Assembly (NCBI RefSeq): GCF_000003815.2
Contig: NC_049983.1
Location: 11,493,491 to 11,557,490 of the forward strand
Origin: Branchiostoma floridae
Taxonomy: Eukaryota; Chordata; Leptocardii; Amphioxiformes; Branchiostomatidae
Length of the DNA stretch: 64,000 bases
Reading direction: 5' to 3'
Made by a program: the position numbers and the translations under genes. This document shows positions 1 through 11,587 of the stretch, piece by piece. Below the pieces are notes generated by a model. That model was given only the letters and a program-made list of their open reading frames with translations, had not been told where the DNA came from and did not search any database. Position 1 is the first letter of the stretch, and every line of letters begins with the position of its first letter.

Positions 1-266
1 ACAAATACTATTGGTGCTATATGAACTAGAGAGAGTCAGTGCAATCTGAACTTGACCTTATGTATTATGACATAATTACAATGTGACAATTGGAATGTTA
101 TCAAACGTGATACGTTAAGCATCCTTATCTTGAGTTTGTATAACTTTGTTTCTTTGCATCCATGTGCATGTCAACATAATACAATGTCATGTGCATTTAA
201 AGAAGCATACCATGCACTTCACATTCAATACCAACAGTAGGTTTATGTAACATGTGTCCCCTTCAG

Positions 267-1273
267 GCCCCTGTACGTCAGTCTGTAGTGGAGCTGGTGG
301 TGCGTGCCATGGATGAGCACAAGGGTGAGGAGAGGGTGGTGCAGGCTGGGTGCAGGGTGCTGGCAGCCCTGGTGCAGACCATGTCATCAACTATCAACTT
401 TGTGGTGCTAGCAGGTAATGTTGTAAAGAACTACTTGTAGAACATTGGTTTTACTTATCATTAATTTTCCTAGTAGTATGTGTTCTTGTACTGTACATCA
501 CTTATCGTGAAGTTTCAAATTCTTTCCTTTTCAGAAGAAATGCAGTTAACGCTAGTTCACCTTTATCCACAGGGTAACCTATATTCATTGTGTTTGCCCA
601 CATGGTATCAAGGGATATCAAGTCAACTGACGTTGGTTTCAAGTTGTAATATGTTCAAATAATATGTAGTTTAAAGCTATTGTCCATCGACTTGATATCC
701 CCAAATACCCATTTTTAAAGCAACGGATATAGGTTACCCTGNNNNNNNNNNNNNNNNNNNNNNNNNNNNNNNNNNNNNNNNNNNNNNNNNNNNNNNNNNN
801 NNNNNNNNNNNNNNNNNNNNNNNNNNNNNNNNNNNNNNNNNNNNNNNNNNNNNNNNNNGTCATAAAATGCAATAAGTGTCATACAATGTACATGCATGCA
901 CACTGCTTAGCATGAGGAAGCTTAAAGCAAAATGTTACATTCAATCTTTTTCTTATAGCCCAGGTGTTAGAGTTGACTTCTACTCAAAAACTCACTGTTT
1001 GAGTTGTGAACTTTGGCATCGGATTTCTCAAACATATACATGTGGGGTTGACTGAAATGTACGTCTAGGTTTCTGGTAGTTATGGTATCCCTTACCTTTC
1101 CCAGATGGTAGCTTATCTAGAACGGAGGCATTTGTGGAGACAGGGCTGGCTGTGCTGGACTTTGTACAGCAGGTTGCCATGGTAACGGTGACGGATGTAA
1201 TGACGCTGTACCCACACAACACCTCTGTACAACAGGACGGTACATGTATCACCACGTACTTCACACCAGTAAC
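267..1273 (+). CDS. ARM/HEAT-like protein, two internal exons (5' part of gene ending at 19022)
   Basis: Two exons are visible: 267-414 (after a CTTCAG acceptor, ending G|GTAATG, phase 1) and 1105-1273 (after CCCAG, ending AC|GTGAGT, phase 2). The phases join without a stop. The peptide is amphipathic and helical, with stretches such as RQSVVELVVRAMDE and VVQAGCRVLAALVQTM, which look like armadillo or HEAT-type helices. No initiator is present, so the gene begins upstream of the window. The phase-2 end fits the phase-2 start of the large exon at 13974, so I place both in one gene, with the kelch gene nested on the other strand in a 12.7-kb intron. The specific family is not recognised. A short gap (742-858) lies in the intron between the two exons. 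Confidence 0.55.
547..741. mobile_element. Palindromic MITE, right end lost in gap
   Basis: It begins TAACGCTAGTTCACC and continues into GGGTAACCTATAT; the reverse complement of the latter (ATATAGGTTACCC) sits at 727-740 just before the gap. The same family recurs at 2882-3071 and in minimal form at 52140-52201. The missing right terminus should lie inside the gap. Confidence 0.6.
742..858. other. Assembly gap (117 N)
   Basis: Run of N. It interrupts the right half of a palindromic element that starts at 547. Confidence 1.
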
Positions 1274-2325
1274 GTGAGTCAAACCTTTTGCTAACATCAT
1301 CACATTTGTAGTTAAATTACTTGGGTTACCATATGATAAATTGTTGACAAATATTTATTATTAACATTATCAGTTCAGTGGTCAGTGCCTGTTCACACCT
1401 GTTCAGTGGTCAACTACATTGTATATGAACTCAATATCAGATTGAGTTCATACCAGTTGACCAAAACTAATACATAAGTTGTTACTGATCAGTCAACTGA
1501 AGGATAGCATAATTTTGCTGTTATCAACAAAACAGAAAAAAGGGCTTGCTATTAACTTGAATTGAACTACATGGTGTAATCAATGTTTTTTAAGAAACCA
1601 CAACACATCATTACAAGTCGGAAGTTTTGTAGACCATATTAATGTTGAGCTGCTGCATGTATAAAATGCACACAGTATCGTGATGATTACATCTAACATC
1701 TAACAGTGTATGCAAGTAGGGCGTAGCAGACTAATCAAATTCAGACAAAAGTCAGACAAATGCACAGAAATGTAAAATCAAGTCTTTCATCATGTCAGAC
1801 TACATGCACATAATGGAATTACAAGACATGACTTGTGCATATTAAAAAATGATGGAGGTGAGGGTCACCAAGCAGTCCCAAATGAGAGACCTGTTACTGA
1901 ATAGAAATAAACTAAGACAAGAACCTGTCAAGCAAAGTCTTAGGTACATGTATTACAGATTTATATAGTCATGCACTTTTACACCTCATGAGCTTACATT
2001 TTCTATCATTGACATGGGATATCCACAAAAAAGTTAATGACTACAAAGTGCAGCTATCATACATGAATACAATAGACAATCATGTGCCTCACATCTTAAT
2101 ACGATGTACTGTAATCTTCAAACTGACTTTCTTTGCATTCAAGCTGAGAAATATGTTTTACATCACATTTTCTAGCATACAAATGTCAAAGGTGTTGTCT
2201 CTTAAGCCAGACACCATACCAGGGGTATCTCGACCAGATTGCTAAGGATACATGTATTTTGAGTGTAGTAATGATCGATTAAAGGTTATGCATTTTTAGT
2301 CAAGTGCTCTACAAGCTCAAACAGC
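1274..2325. other. Intronic sequence of plus-strand gene, no feature seen
   Basis: AT-rich sequence with only short open frames on both strands. I see no further exon with convincing splice sites; the minus-strand kelch gene's last coding exon ends at 2326. Confidence 0.5.
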
Positions 2326-5300
2326 CTATCCCAGGATGGTTGTTCCCCTGCGCTGTAAGAATTGGTGTGCAGGATGGTTTCTGGCCAGTTGTGCCTGATT
2401 TGACTTCTCTGCTGGCTTCTTCCTTTTTCTCGGCTTGTTCTTTGTCCGCTTGAAGACTGTGACACACCTGTGTCCAAATAAGGCCTGGGGCAGTTTACCT
2501 GGGTCAGAATTACAACACAGGTGTCAATAAAACTGCAGCACTGTCTGCTATCAAGGAAAGTTGTTATTTTTAGAATGATGAAATACAAACTGTATGGAAC
2601 ACATTTAGGTTGGAATACTGATATGACCTCATCTGTTGTTGTTTCTGTAGGAGGACATGCTCTCTTTGATGACCCAAGGCAATGATGGCACCCAAATTCA
2701 CTAGTAATTTCTTGTCTATGTCATCTGTCTGTCTGATCACCTGTGGTTACGTCCATCCATCAGATCATCCATACCATGGCCATACACCCATCTCTCAATC
2801 ATGTTTGTCAGTGTAATAGTTGGGATTGCATACTCATCAGAAAGAGCTAGAGGAATGTCCCCAGTACTTGGGACCTGCATATAACGCTAGTTCACCTTTA
2901 TTTGTGGGGTAATCTGTATCCGTTTTTTTCCCAAACAGTGCAACATTTAGGAATATCAAGTTGACGGTGATTTCAAATTGTATTTTCAAAATATATCAGT
3001 TTGAACTCACATTTCATCAGAATGATAGCCCTAAATACCCTTCTTTTGGAAACAACGGTGAACTAGCGTTACCATACATAACTGTTACATCTTTTGAACT
3101 TCTCATGAGCAATAGAGGAATAGCTAGGTTGCCCATCATTTCTACATGTGATTGCTGTTTCAATGTGTCTGTACATGTAAATGTACACAACAAAGGAATA
3201 TGTGTACGAAAGTGCAGACATATACCTGCAGCAGTCCATGTGTTGCTGTCTGGATCATAACACTCCATGCTGTTGTAGGGATCAGCAACCTCCGGCACAT
3301 CCCGTATCCCGCCGGTACAGTAGATCTTACCGTCCAACATGGCGGCCGAGTGCAGCGCCCGTACGATGCTGATGTTGGCCACCCTGGTCACCTGGTTAGT
3401 GTCGGGGTCAAAGACGATGACGTGGTTGTGGAATGCCCCTGCGATGGCGTAGATCTTTCCATCCATGGTCACAGCAGGACTTCCGATGTGGTTCACCAAG
3501 GAAGATTCCACATATTTCCACCTGTAGCAGAATGAGAGGTGATCATTGAAGCATGTGGTATACTGCTCTATGATAAACAGACTGCTTGATCATCTGAACC
3601 TGATTAGGAAGGATCCATGAAAGACAATCATGATGATTCTGTGTATTTATATTGATATTGGTACTGACAACAGTATCATCCATGCCATTCATGACATTGT
3701 CCTGGAAGTTCTTGCATTTTGATGTCATACAAGCATAGCAAGAATGTACAGTGCAGTTTTCACATAAAATGTACATCTGTGACTTGGATAAATAAGATCA
3801 ACACCCTCTGTGACAATAGAAGACACTATTGAGTGAACCATGATAACTTACCTGCCAGTTTCAGGACTGAAACACTGGATCAGGTTGATGGGAACAATAG
3901 GGTTGAACATGGTGCTGCCCCCAATAACATACAGCTGACCCTGGCATGCTGCAGTTGCCGCTGCACACACTGCCCTGGAGAGGGGCATGATGCTTTCCCA
4001 TTGGTTGATCTCCGGATCGTAGACTTCGGCACTGTCCATGACAACATCATGTTGGTCCAGTCCACCGACCACATAGACTTTACCATTCAGGAGGACACAT
4101 CCGTGGCTCCGTCGTGCATCCAGCATGTCAGCGAGGTCCATCCACCTCTCAATGGCTAGGCTGTACATGCTGGCCTTGTTGGTGACAGTGTCGTCCTCTT
4201 CTCCTGTTCTTGACAGCATTGCCTTCCCTCCTGTGATGTAGATGCTGTTTCTGGTGGCAGCTACTCCGGGGCTGAGGAGGGGAACAGGCAACTTACCCAG
4301 AAGTCTCCACTTTGGGTCCTGTGGGTCGTAGTAGATCAGCTTGTCAGTGCTGACTTCCTTACGATCCACCTTCACCATCCCTCCAACAATCACCAGGACA
4401 CTTCTTCCCACGCAGTCACGAGGCTTGCTCATCTGTATTTGACCAGCCCATTCCGAGTCACAGTCCTGCAAGAGGACATGGTTCTTTGCATGCTCCACTA
4501 GCTGCATGCATTCAGGGCACTGCTTGATGAGAGCGTTCTTTGACACGATGTTCTGCAGGTAGCTCGGATGTACGGATATCAGCCTGACTGTACCCAGCAT
4601 ATCTCTCACGGCATCTCGTCGATTGGGAAGGTCGTGGTTCAGCCACCGCATGGCTGTGTCAAACACCGTCCCTTCCTCTGTCACGTACAACTTATCACTG
4701 GACAGATATTCTAGTATGTGATCTCGTGACAAGTCCAGAATCTCATTCTCCACGCAAACGTCGGGAAAGTTCTGCAGGGCGTACTGCTTGGCTGCCTCCT
4801 GTAACTTTTCACATGCCAGAACTTCTGCAAACTGCCACATGCCGATGCAGTTGGCAGGGTGCAGGTTGTCCTGCAGGAAGGTGCAGCAGGCTTCCCGGAC
4901 ATTCTGGAACTGGTAATGGCAGGAAGCCTCCAGCAGGTCCTGGGCATTGGCTGTAGTCATGGTGATTTCTCCTGGAGAAATTGAAAATAATGCTGGAAGT
5001 CACTATTTTGCTGTTTCTATTAGTGCTGTCCATTTACTGCATGCGAGTAGGATAGTTAGCTGTAGGAAACACGTTTTTGTATGAATCTCATTTTAATAAC
5101 TAATTGTCAACATGGTCCTGCAGTCCCAGTACCTCACAAGATTAGACTTTTCATAAGATTCATACATTTTCCAATGGTGCCTTTTCATATAATTCATATT
5201 AATTTAAAAAAATTCATGTGAATGCTTATAGGCACCCCTGCCTATGGCTGCTGTATAAAATTGTCTCCAAATGATATATCTTGTGTGAAAATCCTACAAT

Positions 5301-8300
5301 AAAGCTCAGGGCACAATAAGTATTGCAGCAGCACTTGCCTGTGTAGATGTAGTTGATAAGCCTACTGACAATATCAGGGGAAACACCCTTAAGGATGGCC
5401 TCAGAATTCTGGTTTTCTCTCATGTCAGCAGAGAACATGGCCATGAAGTAGGCATTGGTGGCCAGCACTGCCCTAGGGGGCAACAATAGGATAGATAGGA
5501 TGGATAGACATCCTGGCACTTTTGACCAATTGCTGACATCACATCTCCGCAAGATCACATGTTGATAACATCAGGTACATGTATCTGTAACTCTCGTGAA
5601 ATACGTTCTACATCACAGTTCAATCATATTCCCTATATTGTTTGTACTACTTTTAATTAGCCTACGGGCATGAACTTGCAAATAAACTTTCTATATCCTA
5701 AAGCAATTGGTCATCAGTATTAGTATTGATCCTGAAGAAGGTGACAGTGGTTATTGAAAGTTTGGTTTGTATCGTCTTCCGGGAGGGACGTAAAACGGGG
5801 GTCCCGTGCTCGAGGAGGTGCCTCGACCACGTTAAACAGCCTCATTACTCATACTTAGGGTACCTACTGGCTGGCAAAATACACCAGATGATTATTATAC
5901 ATGTATACCTTTGTGTTGGAAGAAAGTTTAGCATTTTACTATGATTACTGCCAACACATATGAGCTTCCATGATAGAATTCCAGGATAGAATTTCAAATT
6001 ATCAAAAACTTAAACCGTGTTAAACAGGACAAACAAGGAATTGTCATGAAACATTCCATTGTAACATGTAAATGTAGGTATAAGCCAAGAACATAATGTC
6101 AATTATGCTGTAGAGAGAGAAGTTATTTACTTGTGACAGGAAAAGTTGCTGTCCTCACAGCAGACAGTGATGTCTGTCATCTCTGCGTCCTTGCGCTGCT
6201 GACACAGCAGTTTCAGCACATTACTGGGCTGTTCAGGCTTGCACAGCTGGTACCCTGCCTCTGCCACTGACTGCCGAGCTGTGGCTGTGTATGTGGACAA
6301 GGTATCAGCATTTGTAAAATAAAGTTGGAAAAAATATGTGTAATTGGCCAAAATGTCACTGGTAAATACAATAAGTACAGTATTGAAGCAGTTAAGTACA
6401 TGTACATGTAGATGCATGGTATCTAAGAAATGAAATATTGATAAACCTTTTAACAAAAAGAAATACTAAGTTGAAGAGTTATTTTCCGACCCAGTACCCT
6501 ATTTAGATTAACCACACATTGAGCTTTCCAGGCTAATTACAATGTAAACTTAATGTATTGTTGAAGTGCCCCAAAAAGGGGACCTACTGGTACATTACAT
6601 AATCTTACCTATAAGGTCAGTAACAGGTTATATTGAAAGATAATAAAATATGAAAAGACTTACATGTGGTACCAGTGTTTCCCTTGCTTTGGCTATTTTT
6701 GGGGCCTCCCATTTTCCTAACCTGTGCCCACAATTGTTTTCCTCTAATTCCCTTCCCTGAGGGACCTGTTGTGTAGCTCTTCCTGGGTTTGTACTTCGGC
6801 TCCACCTTCTCTACAACCCTGACCAGGTGATAGTTCTTGGCATCGCTGATGTACTGAGCACACTCTGGGTTGTCCATGATGAGTGGCACAGTCTCAATGG
6901 AGTTTACCAGGAACTCTGGGGTCACGTGTTCCAGTCGGACACTGTGGACAAGTTTAGTTACACAGGCCTTCCTGTGTATGGAATAAAGAACATGCGTTTA
7001 ACAACAGATGTCTTCACCAAACAATATGATGTTTCCTGTACCCTATCATATGATAAATTCGTTTATGTCATACCTGTGACATAAAAATGTTCGATACGGG
7101 TGTTCTGGACCGTGTGATAACTTTCCGTATCACACAGGTTCGAAAGTTGTATCACGCAGACTTCATTCGAGTAAATCAAACTATTTCGAACGGGCCGAAT
7201 ACGGCATGGTTGAAAATTTGAATAATGGATTCGGACTTTAGAATTGCTGTTGTTACAATCTTTTGTTCGAGGACACAACATTTTCTCAACTTCTGGTGCA
7301 TTTCGCATCAAAATATGTGTTTTCTCAGGTGGGTATGACATAAATAAAATGTTGGGCGATCCTTCCCGAGGTCGGGCTGGGACCTTGGGTGATACGGAAT
7401 ATGCTGTGTTGTATTCTATATTACTCACAAATTGTATGATAGATACAAAAATGCAGATTCATTAAATCAAATCTATCTATCTAGCCAAAATATAAAGGAT
7501 CCCACTTTCAAATGTCAGTGTAAACTTAAGCTGTACTGTGCATATAGTCAAAAGAAGAAGACCACTCAGGGGACATTAAAATCTGCACTTTGTGTGTAGG
7601 TTGTCACTAATGGTATACCACTGTCATGATTATGAATGCTTGAATATTGTGTCAATAGGAAAATTATACATGTAGTAATGGATCATGAAAAAGTGTCCAC
7701 ATTGGTCCTTAACATTAAGATGGTCATTTGTAGAGGTTTGAATGTATTCAGTATCACAGGCCCTGGGCTGAAAGTTAATCTGAGATTTTCCTGTTTCTCA
7801 GACTGTATCTTTCCAAGTTTAAGTCACGAGTTTTAAAACAGTACAGGGTTTTTAGATCATGGTATTTACCTGTGAGAGTCAGTATCCAGCCACTTCATGG
7901 CAGCAGTGAACACCAGGTGTTCATCTGGGGTGCAAAGGTCATCATGGCTCAGGTATTGTACGATCTGTTGGCTGGACAGTTGGAGCATCTCTTCTTGCTG
8001 CATGACCTGGATGAAGGGGACTGTTATACTAGAGGGACACTTTGGACTTAACCATATTATGAGGTCCTACGAGGGGGCTTCAAAAAGTAATGTCACTAGT
8101 TTTATAACAGGCTCATTTTTTCCTCGAATGAGATGAAATTTGGCACAAAGGTAAAGGCATATATTCTCTTGAGATTAGAATATCTCAATTTGTTGTTAAA
8201 ATTTTTGTGAGCAACTGAGTTGATTTCAAGATAACCATACCCCTGGAAGTTTGTCAGAAGATCAGTTCCTCTAGATCTGACCCTTTTATAACTACTGTAG

Positions 8301-11300
8301 GAAGCCGAAATTTCACCTGTATAATAACAAATGTCTTTATAAGTTACATGCCAATTTTCATATCTGAACTCCCAATGGTTCATCTTTTACGGCTGCTAGA
8401 AAGGAGCGAGTTACTACATTACAGGCAATTTGATTGATAGCCAAATACGTGGTTTATTTATCAAAGGTTTTGTAGACTAATTTGCCATCAACTAAAAGAT
8501 ACGAAACTTGGCACAGTTATTGGTTGTCTCTAGACCAAGAAGTGTGCAAAGTTTGATTTCTTTCTGTTTATTGAAAAGTCCACTACAGAAACTCAAATCA
8601 GCCCACCCCTGATTAACGACGCTGATACCCGGGGTCATACCTTACTTCTCTCCAAGCAACGAAAAAAGAAAACATGATGGANNNNNNNNNNNNNNNNNNN
8701 NNNNNNNNNNNNNNNNNNNNNNNNNNNNNNNNNNNNNNNNNNNNNNNNNNNNNNNNNNNNNNNNNNNNNNNNNNNNNNNNNNNNNNNNNNNNNNNNNNNN
8801 NNNNNNNNNNNNNNNNNNNNNNNNNNNNNNNNNNNNNNNNNNNNNNNNNNNNNNNNNNNNNNNNNNNNNNNNNNNNNNNNNNNNAGCTATATCACTTCAA
8901 AGAGGATATATGCCTTTACCACTGTACCAAATTTCAACTCACTCGGTGTAAAAATGAGCCTGTCATGAAACTAGTGACATTACTTTTTGAAACCCCCTCG
9001 TACAAAAGTGTTGGTTTTGATTACTTGGGGAGTACAGTAGTCAGAAAGGCTGGAAAGATAGGCTGTCAGAAAAGGCAATAGAAATGGGGTCGGTAAAAAC
9101 TCTAAAACCAAAACTGTTAAATCAAGGTATGATTACCAAGCTAGACAGCAATACGTTTCAGGTACATGCTATCCATTTTAACCACATCCATGTCTACTAT
9201 TGAACTGACCAGTAACCACACGTTCATATTCTGTGCATTCTATTCACAATGCAAAAATTTATGTAGAACAGATTAAAGTCAGGACCTGTTGAAAATTCTG
9301 TAGTGCATACTCCTGTGCCCTGAGGAGGAAACTTCCCTGGTCCAAAGTGTCGGCCAACTGCCACAGGCCCAGACAGTTAGCTGGGGTCATCATGGCCTCC
9401 AGCAGGTAACAGCACTTCTCAGCCACATCCTGCATCTGAAATCTGGGCCATTGTAAACATTGTCAATAATTTGTAAATAAGGATTCTGATTCTAAGACAT
9501 TCTGATTCAACATTCAACAAAGGTGATATTGGTCATAACTAAGGTAAATGATTTTACCTGACAGTGTACGTATTTCCTTTTAGTTGCACAATAGGTTGGC
9601 TATTTGGTTGGTTCTTTGGTTGGTTTGTCTTTAATTATGTGTGTAAAAAGTTGTGTATTATGACCATTTAATGGACTATAATTTCATGACCATCTCTTTT
9701 CAGTGGCAGCTGTCAATAAAATTAAGTGAATTCTGATTTTGGCAGCTTATTCCTAAATGAATATACAACAAACTGAGATAAGTACAAGGATCCAAAAAAG
9801 TCTGCCATGATGGTAGAGGTTTGTTTTGAGACTTTTGAAGTATTTTGTCCCATATGCTGACTGTGTCCAGCTTAATTTTTTTCCATCCCACTTGTTAGGA
9901 AGCTGTTGATTTTCCTGGTTAGATATGTCATTCTAAAATATGAAAAACAGTTTCATGTCATTTTTAGGATGGATGGGGTAAAATGATTTTCCATCCCAAT
10001 AAGCAAATTTCCATCTTGGGACGGAAGGACGGGTCCTGGAGACAGTCCTGCCCAGATGTTATTGTCCTGACCTGTGTGCAGCCTCCAGCAGGTGCCTGGC
10101 ATTGGCAGGTGTGACCAGGATGTTCCCTGTGTAAATGAAGCTGAGCAGGTCCTCCAGCACCTCTGTATGCATGTGCAGGATGGACAGGTTGGCTCCAACC
10201 TTCCCGAGCTGGAGTACAGGAAATACAGAAAGACGCTCACAAATTAAGCACTTATCTAGTAGTAGTGTCCAGTATTTGATTATACTGCTGCTGGGATCCC
10301 TAACACAGGTAGGCAGCATTCGGCTTGTCTTCACACCACGCTTCCAAGCGGCTCTGTCCAGCATGTTCGCTAAACCACACATTTTGATGTCTCTACTAAC
10401 ACACTCCAACTTAGACAAAAGATGGCATTCTGGCAGGATGAAGCTATACATGTATATGATTCTTGATCGAAGTTGAGGAAAAAAGGACATTCTGATTTCC
10501 AATGTAATTCTGTCAATATCTTTAATTTTACTTGCGTGACATACATGTTGTATGAATGGAGAAAGACAGTAGAGTGAGACGTGGTAGGGATGGATTTTGG
10601 ATGGTAGAGGACACAACGTAGGGTTGGCATTAGAAACTATTATAGAGAATGGTGATCGCCTACCCCACTGCATATATTGACTGATAAGGAGTGATATACC
10701 TCCAGGTCTTCCAGCATGAGGCGGAAGTACTGTGCAGACATCAGGACTGCCCGATGGCAGGGAAAGTCACTGTCCTTACACTGAACCAGCGTGATGTCTG
10801 TGAACTCTCCTTTCTTCCTGAACTCATTCATTTTCTCCATGATCTGTGAGAAATGTTTGCTTTCAACAGGATTATGTATTATAACTGCTAACATTACACT
10901 GTGATAATCGGCACTTGATAGGGGTCTCATTCTGTAATTTTGAAGTACGTTCATTCATGTGTCCAGATATCAGATCTAAATAGCTCACTCAGGCAGTTAC
11001 ATGTTTTCACCATGTCAAGGTCAGACTGTTTGAGACTAGGCTAGCTGACACACTGCCTTTATATAGGGGGCATCTATACATTTTACTCCCATTCCACCTC
11101 AATTGGAAAACTTAGAATATATCCTGATGACCAAGTGAACATTAAAAGGAAAAGTATCAAATTCAGTCATCATTGCTGATATTTTTACTCTAGAGTGCAT
11201 TATTTTGAATCCTAGGTTAAACCAAACTTTGCAAGGTATACTAACTATGCTTATAGACTGGTAATCTTTTTGGACAAAACCCAAGACATCTTGTTCTCTG

Positions 11301-11587
11301 TCCGTGCCATTTCCCCTTACCTGTATGGCCTGTCCGTGGTTACGAAAGCAATAAATCCCCTCCTCCTCGCCGACCCCCGGCAGGGAGGTGGTAGATCCCT
11401 TGCCTGCGGATGCAGCCTGTAGCCCTTTCCTCCTCTTGCTGAGACGTGCTCTGGTCCTGGAGATGAAACTGACAGCGCCCAGCTTCCCTCTGCCATTGAC
11501 TGAACCACCTGCACCTTTGTGTGTAGTGCAGTATATTAGATTTTGTTTAGAAATTGCTAGTAGGACTATTACATGTACAATAGGCAT
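2326..11587 (-). CDS. BTB-BACK-BTB-BACK-Kelch protein
   Basis: Exons in transcript order: 11321-11587 (start ATG 11587 uncertain), 10700-10843, 10072-10208, 9286-9442, 7870-8006, 6664-6941, 6131-6284, 5339-5472, 3852-4971, 3226-3521, 2326-2498 (TAG). Every junction has consistent phase, giving 2997 nt, 998 aa. BTB1 is about residues 95-185 (EFTDITLVQCKDSDFPCHRA, FIYTGNILV), BACK1 about 190-330 (ANCLGLWQLADTL, YALQNF). A linker exon follows, then BTB2 about 390-490 (MTDITVCCED, YIYTGEITMTT), BACK2 about 495-600 (ANCIGMWQFAEVL) and six kelch repeats to about 985 (VYVVGG, YVIGG, CTGG), ending GKLPQALFGHRCVTV and a basic tail. Kelch-like proteins usually carry one BTB-BACK and act as CUL3 ubiquitin-ligase adaptors. 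The intron between 4972 and 5338 has a GC donor (G|GCAAGT). An alternative reading is two genes, but the second BTB has no start of its own. Confidence 0.8.
2882..3071. mobile_element. MITE with TAACGCTAGTTCACC termini
   Basis: About 190 bp in an intron of the kelch gene. Left end TAACGCTAGTTCACC and right end GGTGAACTAGCGTTA are inverted complements. A possible CATA duplication flanks it. Same family as 547-741 and 52140-52201. Confidence 0.7.
5339..5472 (-). other. Kelch-gene exon with GC-AG splice donor
   Basis: This BTB2 exon ends TAC ACA G followed by GCAAGTGC. Using the GC donor gives phase 1 and completes YTGEITMTT with the next exon (acceptor CTCCAG at 4972), the expected BTB sequence. 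No GT donor nearby gives a sensible protein. GC-AG introns with an otherwise perfect CAG|GCAAGT context are a known minority class. Confidence 0.75.
5725..5880. repeat. Possible retroelement 3' remnant
   Basis: CCTGAAGAAGGTGACAGTGG followed by GGGACGTAAAACGGGGGTCC and a GC-richer tail. The style resembles LINE or SINE 3' ends, but no coding domain, tail or duplication confirms it. Confidence 0.25.
6942..7869. other. Kelch-gene intron with unclassified repeat-like sequence
   Basis: No exon of either strand is convincing. The stretch 7080-7400 (GTGATAACTTTCCGTATCAC, GGTGATACGGAAT) has recurring GATACGG words and higher CpG than its surroundings, suggesting an old mobile element, but I could not define ends. 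Confidence 0.3.
8070..9000. mobile_element. Mariner-like element (interrupted by gap)
   Basis: Left end TA|CGAGGGGGCTTCAAAAAG and right end CTTTTTGAAACCCCCTCG|TA form long inverted repeats, extending inward through TAATGTCACTAG and GGCTCATTTTT. TA dinucleotides flank both ends, as expected for Tc1/mariner insertion, and a CGAGGG...TTCAAAAAG terminus is typical of mariners. No transposase frame is seen, but 8682-8884 is unsequenced. It lies in the intron between kelch-gene exons 9286-9442 and 7870-8006. Confidence 0.65.
8682..8884. other. Assembly gap (203 N)
   Basis: Run of N inside the mariner-like element. Confidence 1.
10258..10420 (+). repeat. Dispersed repeat, copy 1 (matches 39111-39311 inverted)
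   Basis: Contains TAGTAGTAGTGTCCAGTATT, GATTATACTGCTGCTGGGATC and GATGTCTCTACTAACACACT, each closely matching the reverse complement of 39111-39311. Copies about 160 bp long with about 75-80 percent identity by eye, one in a kelch-gene intron and one in a carboxypeptidase intron. Confidence 0.6.
11321..11514 (-). CDS. N-terminal basic exon of the kelch gene, alternative 5' boundary
   Basis: The exon ends CAG|GTAAGG (phase 0) and joins the first BTB exon. Upstream it may open either by an acceptor at ACACAAAG (11514) or GGTGCAG (11508), both phase 1 and 6 nt apart, or read through to an ATG at 11587. It encodes a low-complexity, Arg/Lys/Gly-rich segment (RARLSKRRKG) ahead of BTB1. If the acceptor is used, a further upstream coding exon exists; the only candidate I see is the minus-strand frame at 12354-12686 beginning MSAVGICTEER, which has no strong donor. 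Confidence 0.45.

Noticed and set aside
2651-2704. A plus-strand terminal exon EDMLSLMTQGNDGTQIH-stop after TTTCTGTAG
   Set aside because: It needs phase 0, while the preceding exon ends phase 2, so an extra unseen exon would be required; kept only as an alternative end for the 5' gene.
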